Positions 14,118 to 21,215 of a stretch of DNA of 26,780 nucleotides are shown piece after piece. The position numbers were made by a program, and so were the translations under genes. Location of the stretch: assembly GCA_002440265.1 (NCBI GenBank), contig DJSG01000021.1, positions 7,086-33,865 of the forward strand, in the 5' to 3' direction. Each line of letters begins with the position of its first letter. The stretch's first letter is position 1. The notes below the pieces were generated by a model. The model searched no databases. It saw nothing but the letters and a program-made list of their open reading frames with translations, and was not told where the DNA came from. Origin of the DNA: Bacteroidales bacterium UBA6340 (lineage in GTDB: Bacteria > Bacteroidota > Bacteroidia > Bacteroidales > Paludibacteraceae).

Positions 14118-14151
14118 CCTCATCCCCCTCTGAAGGGGGAACGAGGGGGTC
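14116..14151. repeat. Palindromic G/C repeat between DUF559 gene and flippase
   Basis: 36 bp from GACCTCATCCCCCTCTGAAG to GAGGGGGTC with an inner CCCCCT-CTGA-AGGGGG stem. The minus strand begins GACCCCCT and matches 13662-13695. Its first two bases are the end of the DUF559 TGA stop, and the flippase ATG follows after one base. Confidence 0.8.
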
Positions 14152-14152
14152 T

Positions 14153-15727
14153 ATGAAGGTGTTGGCGAAGGAGACGGCGATATACGGCGTGTCTTCGATA
14201 GTGGGCAAGTTCCTGAACTGGCTCCTTGTGCCGCTATATACCTACGTGCTGGCACAACAGGCTGACTACGGGATTGTTACCAACCTGTACGCTTGGACGG
14301 CATTGCTGCTCGTGATACTGACCTACGGCATGGAGACCGGTTTCTTCCGCTTTGCCAACAAGGAAGAGGAGAACCCGAATACGGTATATACCACGGCAAT
14401 GATTAGTCTGCTGACGACATCGGTGCTGTTTGCCGTGCTGTGCTGCGTGTTCCGCCAACCGATAGCCAACGTGTTGGGCTACCCTACCCACTCGGAGTTT
14501 ATCGCGCTGCTGAGCGTGGTGGTGGCGATGGACGCCTTTGCCAGTATTCCGTTTGCGTACCTGCGATACAAGAAACGTCCGCTGCAGTTCGCGGGATTGA
14601 AACTGCTGTTTGTCTTTCTGAATATACTGCTCAACCTGTTCTTTCTGGTACTCTGCCCGAAGATACAGGACTGGAGTATCATATCGCCGTGGTATGACCC
14701 CGATTACGGTGTGGGGTATGTGTTCGTGGCGAATATCATAGCAACGGGGGTGCAGACGTTATTCCTCATAATCCTTGCGACTCCCAGAACGGACTCCCCC
14801 TACCCCCTCAAGACAGAAAGAAGAGACTCCCCCTACCCCCTCAAAGAGGGGGATACCGAAGCGGGTTCTGTTGTGTCCCGTAGGAAAGCGGAAGGGTGGT
14901 GCTTCTCTTGGGATTTAGAAAAGAGAATGTTGCGGTACTCGTTGCCGTTATTAGTGCTGGGTGTGTGCGGGATAATGAACCAGACATTGGACAGGATTAT
15001 GTTCCCGTTCTTCTACGCGGGCGATGACGCGCAGACACAGTTGGGCATCTATGGGGCGTGCTTCAAGGTGGCAATGGTGATGATGATGTTTACGCAGGCG
15101 TTCCGCTACGCATACGAGCCGTTCGTGTTCGCGAAACATAAGGACAGGAAGTCGGTGGAAGCCTACGCGGACGCGATGAAATACTACATCATCTTCTCGT
15201 ACCTGATACTCCTCGGCATGGTGTTCTACCTTGATTTGCTGAAGTTTATCATCGCGCCGAGTTATTGGGAGGGCTTGAAGATTGTGCCTGTGGTGCTGTG
15301 GACATATATCTTCCAAGGGGTGTATTTCAATCTGAGTTTCTGGTATAAACTGACGGACAAGACACAGTGGGGCGCGTATTTCTCGCTGATAGGCGTGGTG
15401 ATAACATTCACTTTGCAGGCGGTGTTCGTACCGGAAATAGGCTATATGGCATCTGCCGCGAGCAGCACGGTGTGCTATTTTGTGATAATGCTGCTGTCGT
15501 ATTTCGTGGGGCGCAAGTACCTGACGATACCCTACGACCTGAAGCGCATAGGGGCGTACACGTTGGTGACCATCGGTCTGCTGGCGGTATATTACGGGGT
15601 GTATGACCTCGGTATGTGGGCGCGAATGGGGATAGGGACGGCGTTGTTGGCAATATATTGTGTAATCCTTATAAAGTTTGATTTCAATGTTTTCAGGAAT
15701 CGTAGAGACCATGGCTCAGGTCGTTAA
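14153..15727 (+). CDS. Oligosaccharide/lipopolysaccharide flippase (MOP superfamily), with in-frame repeat insertion
   Basis: 524 aa from ATG 14153; the open frame begins farther upstream, inside the DUF559 gene and repeat, but MKVLAKETAIYGVSSIVGKF is the usual beginning of this family. Probably 14 membrane segments; it would translocate lipid-linked sugars or similar lipids across the inner membrane. Residues about 211-240 (TDSPYPLKTERRDSPYPLKE and on) come from one truncated and one complete palindromic repeat and fall in the central loop between the N- and C-terminal six-helix halves, where an insertion is best tolerated. The last 14 codons overlap the ribE gene by 41 bp in another frame. 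The substrate cannot be told from sequence. Confidence 0.88.
   Translation: MKVLAKETAIYGVSSIVGKFLNWLLVPLYTYVLAQQADYGIVTNLYAWTALLLVILTYGMETGFFRFANKEEENPNTVYTTAMISLLTTSVLFAVLCCVFRQPIANVLGYPTHSEFIALLSVVVAMDAFASIPFAYLRYKKRPLQFAGLKLLFVFLNILLNLFFLVLCPKIQDWSIISPWYDPDYGVGYVFVANIIATGVQTLFLIILATPRTDSPYPLKTERRDSPYPLKEGDTEAGSVVSRRKAEGWCFSWDLEKRMLRYSLPLLVLGVCGIMNQTLDRIMFPFFYAGDDAQTQLGIYGACFKVAMVMMMFTQAFRYAYEPFVFAKHKDRKSVEAYADAMKYYIIFSYLILLGMVFYLDLLKFIIAPSYWEGLKIVPVVLWTYIFQGVYFNLSFWYKLTDKTQWGAYFSLIGVVITFTLQAVFVPEIGYMASAASSTVCYFVIMLLSYFVGRKYLTIPYDLKRIGAYTLVTIGLLAVYYGVYDLGMWARMGIGTALLAIYCVILIKFDFNVFRNRRDHGSGR
14792..14855. repeat. Tandem palindromic G/C repeats inside the flippase gene
   Basis: GACTCCCCCTACCCCCTCAA occurs at 14792-14811 and again at 14825-14844. 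The first is cut off after the left arm; the second is complete, with a CCCCCTC-AAA-GAGGGGG stem up to 14855. Both are read as DSPYPLK, in the same frame. The arrangement suggests a second insertion beside, or a partial duplication of, a first. Confidence 0.85.
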
Positions 15728-16301
15728 GATTGAGCAAGAACTTGGTAACAAGCATTTTACGCTGCGCAACCCGTATAAGGACGCGCTCAGCATCGACCAG
15801 TCGATAGCCCACAACGGCGTGTGCCTGACCGTGGTGAAAATAGAGGGCGACCTGTACACCGTTACCGCGATGCAGGAGACGCTGGTAAGGAGCAATCTGG
15901 GTCTGTTGCGCGAGGGTGACTGGGTGAATGTGGAGCGTTCAATGCTGCTCAACGAGCGGTTGGACGGACATATCGTGCAAGGTCATGTGGACCAAACGGC
16001 ACGTTGCATTGAGGTGCGGGAGACGGAAGGCAGTTGGTATTACCGGTTTGAATACGCGACAAGCAAAGAGATGGCACGCCGCGGCTATCTGGCTGTGGAT
16101 AAGGGTTCTATCTGCATCAACGGGGTGAGCCTGACCGTGTGCGAACCCGACGTGCAGGGCGAGAAAGGGTATGTGAGCGTGTGCATCATCCCCTACACCC
16201 ACGAGGAGACCAACTTCAAATACATTGAGGTGGGGAGCGTGGTGAATTTGGAGTTTGATATTATAGGGAAGTACATTGCAAGGATGCAAACGCTTTGTTG
16301 A
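15687..16301 (+). CDS. ribE: Riboflavin synthase alpha chain
   Basis: 204 aa from ATG 15687 (MFSGIVE, the invariant start of the family); an in-frame TTG 9 bp upstream is less likely. The enzyme disproportionates two 6,7-dimethyl-8-ribityllumazines to riboflavin. Two lumazine-binding repeats are visible: MFSGIVETMAQV ... HNGVCLTVVKI ... and LDGHIVQGHVDQTARCIEV ... GSICINGVSLTVCEPD. The GHVD signature and the CLTV/SLTV motifs are intact. It overlaps the end of the flippase by 41 bp, implying cotranscription. Start is well supported, so the odd one is the flippase tail. Confidence 0.95.
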   Translation: MFSGIVETMAQVVKIEQELGNKHFTLRNPYKDALSIDQSIAHNGVCLTVVKIEGDLYTVTAMQETLVRSNLGLLREGDWVNVERSMLLNERLDGHIVQGHVDQTARCIEVRETEGSWYYRFEYATSKEMARRGYLAVDKGSICINGVSLTVCEPDVQGEKGYVSVCIIPYTHEETNFKYIEVGSVVNLEFDIIGKYIARMQTLC

Positions 16302-16509
16302 AACAATGCGCAATGCGTAATGCTTCATGCGCAATGAAAGGAAGATAATATTTTAACATTTGATAAGGTTTGTATCCCTTGCGTATGGGTTGCGTATCCC
16401 TTGCTCATCCCTTGCTGTTTGACACGGGAAAGACAGGGAGAAGACGATGTGAAATTTTAAACATTCATTATTAGATTATGGTAATCTCATACTCACTGCA
16501 AAAGAAAAA
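16302..16509. other. Spacer between ribE and the restriction-modification operon
   Basis: No gene was found here. It begins with a GCATTGCGC-type microrepeat (16304-16335) whose first 20 bp are the exact reverse complement of 2658-2677 inside nadD. Further on, the word ATCCCTTGC occurs three times between 16375 and about 16416. A perfect palindrome AGATTA-TGG-TAATCT (16473-16487) precedes the promoter of the next operon. No T-tailed terminator was recognised after ribE. Confidence 0.55.
16473..16487. promoter_or_regulatory. Palindrome upstream of the RM promoter
   Basis: AGATTA-TGG-TAATCT, with perfect 6-bp arms, lies about 22 bp before the -33 element of the restriction-modification operon. 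It is large enough for a dimeric regulator, but no controller (C) protein gene is present in the operon. A regulatory role is only a possibility. Confidence 0.3.
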
Positions 16510-16541
16510 TTTGGACAATTGAACAGATTTTTGTAACTTTG
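16510..16541 (+). promoter_or_regulatory. Bacteroidota-type promoter for the RM operon
   Basis: TTTG (16510-16513), a 20-bp spacer and TAACTTTG (16534-16541). Transcription should start near 16548, leaving a leader of about 27 nt before the ATG at 16575. The start is therefore set at 16575, not at the in-frame TTG at 16539, which overlaps the -7 element. Confidence 0.8.
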
Positions 16542-16574
16542 CGAGTTGGGAAAAATGGAGGATTGTTAGTCATA

Positions 16575-17591
16575 ATGACAAAGACAACACACATAAATAA
16601 TCGACGCTACTTGGGAAATAAGTATCGACTGCTCCCATTTATTAAGCAAGTGATAACGAATAATTGTTCGGATGTTCATGTGTTGGCAGACCTCTTTGCC
16701 GGCACGGGTGCTGTGGCTTCTGCATTTCAAGATAAAATACTGATAACCAACGATATCCTATATAGTAACTATATAAGTAATGTGGCATGGTTCAGCCCTG
16801 AAACGTACGACCGCGAAAAGCTTATACACAACATTACCGAGTATAATGCAATAACCATAACAGAAGACAACTATATGTCTGATAATTTTGCAGACACATT
16901 CTTTTCCAAGACAGACTGTCGCAAGATTGGCTACATCCGAGAAGAAATAGAATGTAAATATGAGCAAGGGGAGTTGAATCAGAGAGAAAGGGCACTGCTC
17001 ATCACATCGCTGTTGTATGCCATGGACAAAATAGCCAAGACCTGCGGACACTATGATGCATACCGCAAAGGAGTACAATTTGACACCCATTTAGAACTAT
17101 ACGTACCCAATGCTTCCACTAATAACCAACCACAAAATTGCTGCTATAACCAAGACATTAACACTCTGATACCATACATTAAAGCCGACCTTGTTTATCT
17201 TGACCCCCCTTATAATTCCCGTCAGTACTGTGATGCATACCATCTGTTAGAAAATGTAGCACGCTGGCAAAAGCCTATCGTTAAAGGTGTAGCGCGAAAG
17301 ATGGATAGAACAGAACTGAAAAGTGCCTATTGTACTAATGCCGCGACAGCGGCTTTTGAAGAACTAATAGCATCTACCCATGCGCGATACATTCTTCTGT
17401 CATACAACAATATGGAGAATAAGGGCAATGAGCGTTCCAATGCTCGTATTACCGATGAAGATATTATGCGCATTCTTTCCTCTAAAGGTAAAGTACAGGT
17501 GTTTGCTGAGACATATAAAGCTTTCACTACAGGCAAATCACATATACACGGGAATCAAGAACGATTGTTTTTGTGTGCAGTAGGTAAATGA
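16575..17591 (+). CDS. D12-class DNA adenine methyltransferase (M1 of type IIS RM system)
   Basis: 338 aa. Motif order of the alpha (D12) group of N6-adenine methyltransferases: RRYLGNKYRLLPFIKQ (motif X, SAM contact), LADLFAGTGAVASAF (motif I), and LVYLDPPYNSRQYCDAYHLL (motif IV, catalytic DPPY). A middle section with GELNQRERALLITSLLYAMDKIA likely belongs to target recognition. DPPYNSRQY plus YHLLENVARW sets it apart from the Dam-like second enzyme. First gene of the operon with its own promoter; its stop overlaps the next start by 4 bp (ATGA). It should protect one strand of the host site. Its sequence is AT-richer than the surrounding housekeeping genes, suggesting acquisition. Confidence 0.9.
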   Translation: MTKTTHINNRRYLGNKYRLLPFIKQVITNNCSDVHVLADLFAGTGAVASAFQDKILITNDILYSNYISNVAWFSPETYDREKLIHNITEYNAITITEDNYMSDNFADTFFSKTDCRKIGYIREEIECKYEQGELNQRERALLITSLLYAMDKIAKTCGHYDAYRKGVQFDTHLELYVPNASTNNQPQNCCYNQDINTLIPYIKADLVYLDPPYNSRQYCDAYHLLENVARWQKPIVKGVARKMDRTELKSAYCTNAATAAFEELIASTHARYILLSYNNMENKGNERSNARITDEDIMRILSSKGKVQVFAETYKAFTTGKSHIHGNQERLFLCAVGK

Positions 17592-18514
17592 AAAAAAAGG
17601 TTCCATTCATACAATCCCCGCTTAACTATACCGGTGGCAAATATAAATTGCTGCCACAATTGATAGAGTTATTTCCGGATGATGTATGTACATTTGTGGA
17701 TGTATTTTGCGGTGGCGGCAATGTTGGTGCAAACATATCAGCAGAGCATATTGTACTGAATGATATAGACCTCAATGTTTCACTACTATTGCAACTTTTC
17801 TATAATAATTCATACAGAGATTTACAACGAGATATTCTGCAGATTATTGACAAATACAATTTGTCAATGGTTAGTCGATATGGATATGAGTTTTATGGAG
17901 TGAACAGCAGTCATGGACTTGGAGACTATAACAAACCAAAATTTTTGAGGTTACGTAACGATTTCAATAAACAACAATTGGATTATAACCACTACATTAC
18001 CCTGTATGTATTGATCATATACTCTTTTAATAACCAAATACGTTTTAATAATAAAGGCGAATTTAATCTCCCCGTCGGTAAGCGAGACTTCAATATAAGA
18101 ATGCAGACAAAACTACAGCAATTTGTAGATCGCTTGCATACACAGCAACCGGCTTTCACACATATTGATTTCCGTGATATACCCATTATTGAGTTCTCCA
18201 CAAAAGATTTCTTTTACTTGGATCCACCTTATTTTATCACGTGTGCAACATATAATGAAAATGGAGGATGGACGGAAAAAGATGAAAAAGATTTGTATCT
18301 GTTTTTGGATAAATTACAAGAACAAGGTATTCGATTTGCTTTATCCAATGTTTTAAGCAGCAAGGGAAAAACAAATCATATTTTACAAGACTGGTTACAG
18401 CGGAATAAACAACGTTATAAATGTCATTACTTAAATTATAGTTATTCCAATTCTAACTACCAAACAATAGACAAACATTTAGGTAGTAAAGAGGTGTTAA
18501 TTACTAATTACTAA
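17588..18514 (+). CDS. Dam-like D12-class DNA adenine methyltransferase (M2 of type IIS RM system)
   Basis: 308 aa. Motifs: PLNYTGGKYKLLPQLIELFP (X), FVDVFCGGGNVGANI (I), IVLNDIDLNV (II) and FFYLDPPYFITCATYNENGG (IV, catalytic DPPY). This is the Dam/DpnM layout, where relatives methylate A in GATC-like sites; the exact target here cannot be read off. Translation is coupled to M1 by a 4-bp overlap, and the endonuclease follows 6 bp after. A second methyltransferase is expected when the recognition site is asymmetric, because each strand differs in sequence. Markedly AT-rich compared with the host genes. Confidence 0.92.
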   Translation: MKKKVPFIQSPLNYTGGKYKLLPQLIELFPDDVCTFVDVFCGGGNVGANISAEHIVLNDIDLNVSLLLQLFYNNSYRDLQRDILQIIDKYNLSMVSRYGYEFYGVNSSHGLGDYNKPKFLRLRNDFNKQQLDYNHYITLYVLIIYSFNNQIRFNNKGEFNLPVGKRDFNIRMQTKLQQFVDRLHTQQPAFTHIDFRDIPIIEFSTKDFFYLDPPYFITCATYNENGGWTEKDEKDLYLFLDKLQEQGIRFALSNVLSSKGKTNHILQDWLQRNKQRYKCHYLNYSYSNSNYQTIDKHLGSKEVLITNY

Positions 18515-18520
18515 AGGACT

Positions 18521-20584
18521 ATGGAAATACAAGCAGGCACCATATTTAACTTATGGGATACTAATGGGCGTAGAAAGGATGTGTTAAACGCATTGGATAT
18601 CTATGTCCATATTTTGCACGACCTATCCAACCAATATCCTGCAGAAAAGTGGGGTGCATATCCGCAAAGTCTCGCGCAATTTCGTTTCTACAAGGCTGCA
18701 ATAGAGGCTTCTCCAGATGTCTTTCTGGGAACAGATAAGTACAAAGAATTTGTACAATCTATTGCACATTCGAAATCTAATTTTTACAATAAATCATTAT
18801 CACTTACAGCAGAACAACGTGCTAATCTGGATCAAAATATAGAAGCACGTGCAAGACATTATACCAGTAATTTGCAAAAATTTGGTTTTGCAACAGAAAC
18901 GCGACAAATAACAGAAGCGGGATATTGTTTGTTGCAAGGAAAAGTTCAAAAGGATATTATAGAAAGTATTTTTCCGATAAATGATATAAATTTGCTTTTG
19001 CTTCGTCAATTGCTAAAATTAAGAATTGTATCTGTACCCGATAAAAATGGAATACGCCGATTTTACTCCCCCTGTTTGCTAGCAATCCATTTGTTGTTGC
19101 ACCAAAATGTAGACAGAGATAAATTCCGTACTATAATACAATCTGTATCTCCCTATTCTCCAATACCAATGGAACAATTATTACGGATAAACGAAAATGA
19201 TTTTTATGATACAACTCGGATAAATATTCCAAAAGTATTTAAACAGGGCAAAAGAATCTTATTTGCAGATTTTGAACAGTATATCAAAAACAGGAAAAGT
19301 AGTCGTAGCGTACAAATTTATTACGACTTTTATAACCGATTATATGACTATGTGAAGCAGCCATCTGCGGAAACGTATGCTCCATTGCGTGAAATCCTGC
19401 AAGGAAATGATGGAAAGAAATTGGAAAAGGCTTTCGGAAAAGGCAATGGTATTCTACAAATAGGAACAAAAGCCATTCCTTTTTCTTATGATAAATTTAT
19501 AGAACACAATAGCCATTCACCTTTGCTGCAAAATGTCCGAACTCTAAATAGGGAATTTTACATAACTTATTTTCTGTCCAAATGTATAGATCAGGCATAT
19601 GAGTATTCTGATACTACAATGCGTATGCTGAACGCTACGGGAATATTCCAATGCAATAGCCCTTTGGTAGAATTGTTATATAAGGGAATTTGGCAAACTA
19701 TTTGGAATAATCTTTCTCTACAAAATCACATATTTGGTACAATGACAAAAGTCGAATACCAAACCTATCAAGCCAATTACGGGGCGGCGCTTTCGTTATG
19801 CCAAATTTTGCATATAACAGATGAACAATGTGCCGAGATTGTACAATCTGTTTCTGGAGCAGAATCTACAGAAAGTCTTCGCCAAGCATTAGCAAACAGC
19901 AAACGTACTCTGTTAGAACAGCATATTGCTGCAAAATATCCCCAAGAGAAAGTGTGCGAATTGTTAAGGCTATTCTCTGATAGAAATAACGACCAACAGA
20001 TACGGTACAGTGTTAATCCAGAGGCAAGTGTACCTACCATTTATGAATATATAGTAGCCATTGCGTGGTACTATATAGCCAACAAGAAAATATCCGTCTA
20101 TGATAGTATAAATCTGACATTAAATGCAGACTTTGAACCTATTATGCACGCAGCGGGCGGAATGGGGGATATTGTGGTTAATTATGCGGATCATGTAGTA
20201 ATGTTGGAAGCCACTTTAATGAATGCTTCTGCGCAGAAACGTGGAGAATGGGAACCCGTCCTGCGACACGCTGTAAATTTGACAGTAGATAATGCTTCTA
20301 AAAAGGTAACAACTCTGTTTATTGCCGACCAATTGGATTATAATACGATTCATATTTGGAGAGCGGTAGCGGCAGTTACACTTCGTGCCAGCAATAGTGA
20401 CGGTATGGCAAATCACGTAGTCATTATGCCTATTAAAAATGAAGAATTGTGTGCTTTCTTGCAGAACAATATCACAGATAAACAAATCCTCACAGCAGTC
20501 GGCGATTCCTATGATGAGATAAGGAACACCTTTGATGATCAGTGGAGAAATCGCATCTTGCAAACATTATCTAATGAATATTAA
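18521..20584 (+). CDS. AlwI-family type II (IIS) restriction endonuclease
   Basis: 687 aa, a length usual for the AlwI family (PF09491; AlwI, MlyI, PleI, Nt.BstNBI), which cut at a fixed distance outside asymmetric sites such as GGATC or GAGTC. Recognition part: residues about 1-400, with WDTNGRRKDVLNALDIYVHI near the start. The C-terminal nuclease region carries VPTIYEYIVAIAWYYI (about 504-519), then AAGGMGDIVVNY with Asp 550 and VMLEATLMN with Glu 563, the candidate catalytic acids, followed by HAVNL. The usual Lys of ExK is Thr, which also occurs in this family (from memory). Being last in the operon after both methyltransferases suits safe expression. The host site is unknown. Twenty bases separate it from the FKBP gene. 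Confidence 0.87.
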   Translation: MEIQAGTIFNLWDTNGRRKDVLNALDIYVHILHDLSNQYPAEKWGAYPQSLAQFRFYKAAIEASPDVFLGTDKYKEFVQSIAHSKSNFYNKSLSLTAEQRANLDQNIEARARHYTSNLQKFGFATETRQITEAGYCLLQGKVQKDIIESIFPINDINLLLLRQLLKLRIVSVPDKNGIRRFYSPCLLAIHLLLHQNVDRDKFRTIIQSVSPYSPIPMEQLLRINENDFYDTTRINIPKVFKQGKRILFADFEQYIKNRKSSRSVQIYYDFYNRLYDYVKQPSAETYAPLREILQGNDGKKLEKAFGKGNGILQIGTKAIPFSYDKFIEHNSHSPLLQNVRTLNREFYITYFLSKCIDQAYEYSDTTMRMLNATGIFQCNSPLVELLYKGIWQTIWNNLSLQNHIFGTMTKVEYQTYQANYGAALSLCQILHITDEQCAEIVQSVSGAESTESLRQALANSKRTLLEQHIAAKYPQEKVCELLRLFSDRNNDQQIRYSVNPEASVPTIYEYIVAIAWYYIANKKISVYDSINLTLNADFEPIMHAAGGMGDIVVNYADHVVMLEATLMNASAQKRGEWEPVLRHAVNLTVDNASKKVTTLFIADQLDYNTIHIWRAVAAVTLRASNSDGMANHVVIMPIKNEELCAFLQNNITDKQILTAVGDSYDEIRNTFDDQWRNRILQTLSNEY

Positions 20585-20603
20585 CAAATAAAAACTATAC
20601 AAT

Positions 20604-21191
20604 ATGGACAAAATCAGTTATGCACTCGGACTCTCGATGGGTCAGCAGTTGCTCAACAGCGGTGTTGAGAACCTCAACTATGCAGACCTGGCAAAGGGTA
20701 TTGAGCACGTTTTAGAGAAACAGAAACCCGAAATTACGTATTCGGAAGCACAACAGTTGCTGAACCAGTTCTTCACGGAGTTGGAGCAGAAGATTGCCGG
20801 TCAGGCAAAGGCAGACGGGGAGAAGTTCCTCGCCGAGAACGCCAAACGTGAGGGCGTGAAGGTGACACCGAGCGGTCTGCAATACGAGGTATTGGAGGCT
20901 ACGATAGGTCAGAAGCCGAAAGCCACGGACACTGTGAAGGTGCACTATGAGGGCACGCTGGTGGATGGCACAGTTTTTGATAGTTCGTATAAGCGCGGCG
21001 AGCCTATTTCGTTTGGTCTGAACCAAGTGATAAAAGGCTGGACCGAGGGTCTGCAACTGATGTCGATTGGCAGCAAGTACAAACTGTATATCCCCTATCA
21101 GTTGGGCTACGGCGCACAAGGTGCAGCAGGCAGTATCCCGCCCTACGCAGCGCTGATATTCACGGTGGAGTTGCTGGGAATTAATGAGTAA
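20604..21191 (+). CDS. FKBP-type peptidyl-prolyl cis-trans isomerase (cytoplasmic)
   Basis: 195 aa, no signal peptide. An N-terminal helical dimerisation domain (MDKISYALGLSMGQQLLNSG to about residue 75) precedes an FKBP_C catalytic domain: GLQYEVLEATIGQKPKATD, VHYEGTLVDGTVFDSS (residues about 114-129), LNQVIKGWTEGLQLM, SKYKLYIPYQLGYG and IPPYAALIFTVELL. Tyr, Asp, Trp and Phe of the active pocket are present. It should catalyse proline isomerisation during protein folding. It follows the restriction gene by 20 bp without an obvious promoter and precedes a lipoprotein paralogue by 24 bp. Confidence 0.93.
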   Translation: MDKISYALGLSMGQQLLNSGVENLNYADLAKGIEHVLEKQKPEITYSEAQQLLNQFFTELEQKIAGQAKADGEKFLAENAKREGVKVTPSGLQYEVLEATIGQKPKATDTVKVHYEGTLVDGTVFDSSYKRGEPISFGLNQVIKGWTEGLQLMSIGSKYKLYIPYQLGYGAQGAAGSIPPYAALIFTVELLGINE

Positions 21192-21209
21192 TAGTTAATA
21201 ATTAATAAT
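21189..21209. repeat. TAATAGTTAATAATTAATAA microrepeat between the FKBP genes
   Basis: 21 bp identical to 12057-12077. It fills most of the 24-bp gap and overlaps the stop of the first FKBP gene. No other signal visible. Confidence 0.7.
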
Positions 21210-21215
21210 AGAGAT

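Larger units (their letters stand above)
13662..14151 (+). mobile_element. Candidate mobile unit: DUF559 nuclease gene between inverted palindromic repeats
   Basis: The left repeat 13662-13695 and the right repeat 14116-14151 are inverted copies. Both begin GACCCCCT at their outer edge, share the core CCCCCTTCA and continue with AGGGGGA (about 26 of 34 positions agree). They enclose exactly one gene, for a DUF559 nuclease. The left end lies in the rsmI stop region and the right end is one base short of the flippase ATG, so the unit fits snugly between two unrelated genes. No target-site duplication was identified. Mobility is inferred from architecture only. Confidence 0.45.

Noticed and set aside
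16575..18514. One split methyltransferase gene caused by a frameshift
   Set aside because: Each protein carries its own complete set of motifs X, I and IV, and the 4-bp overlap is normal for an operon.
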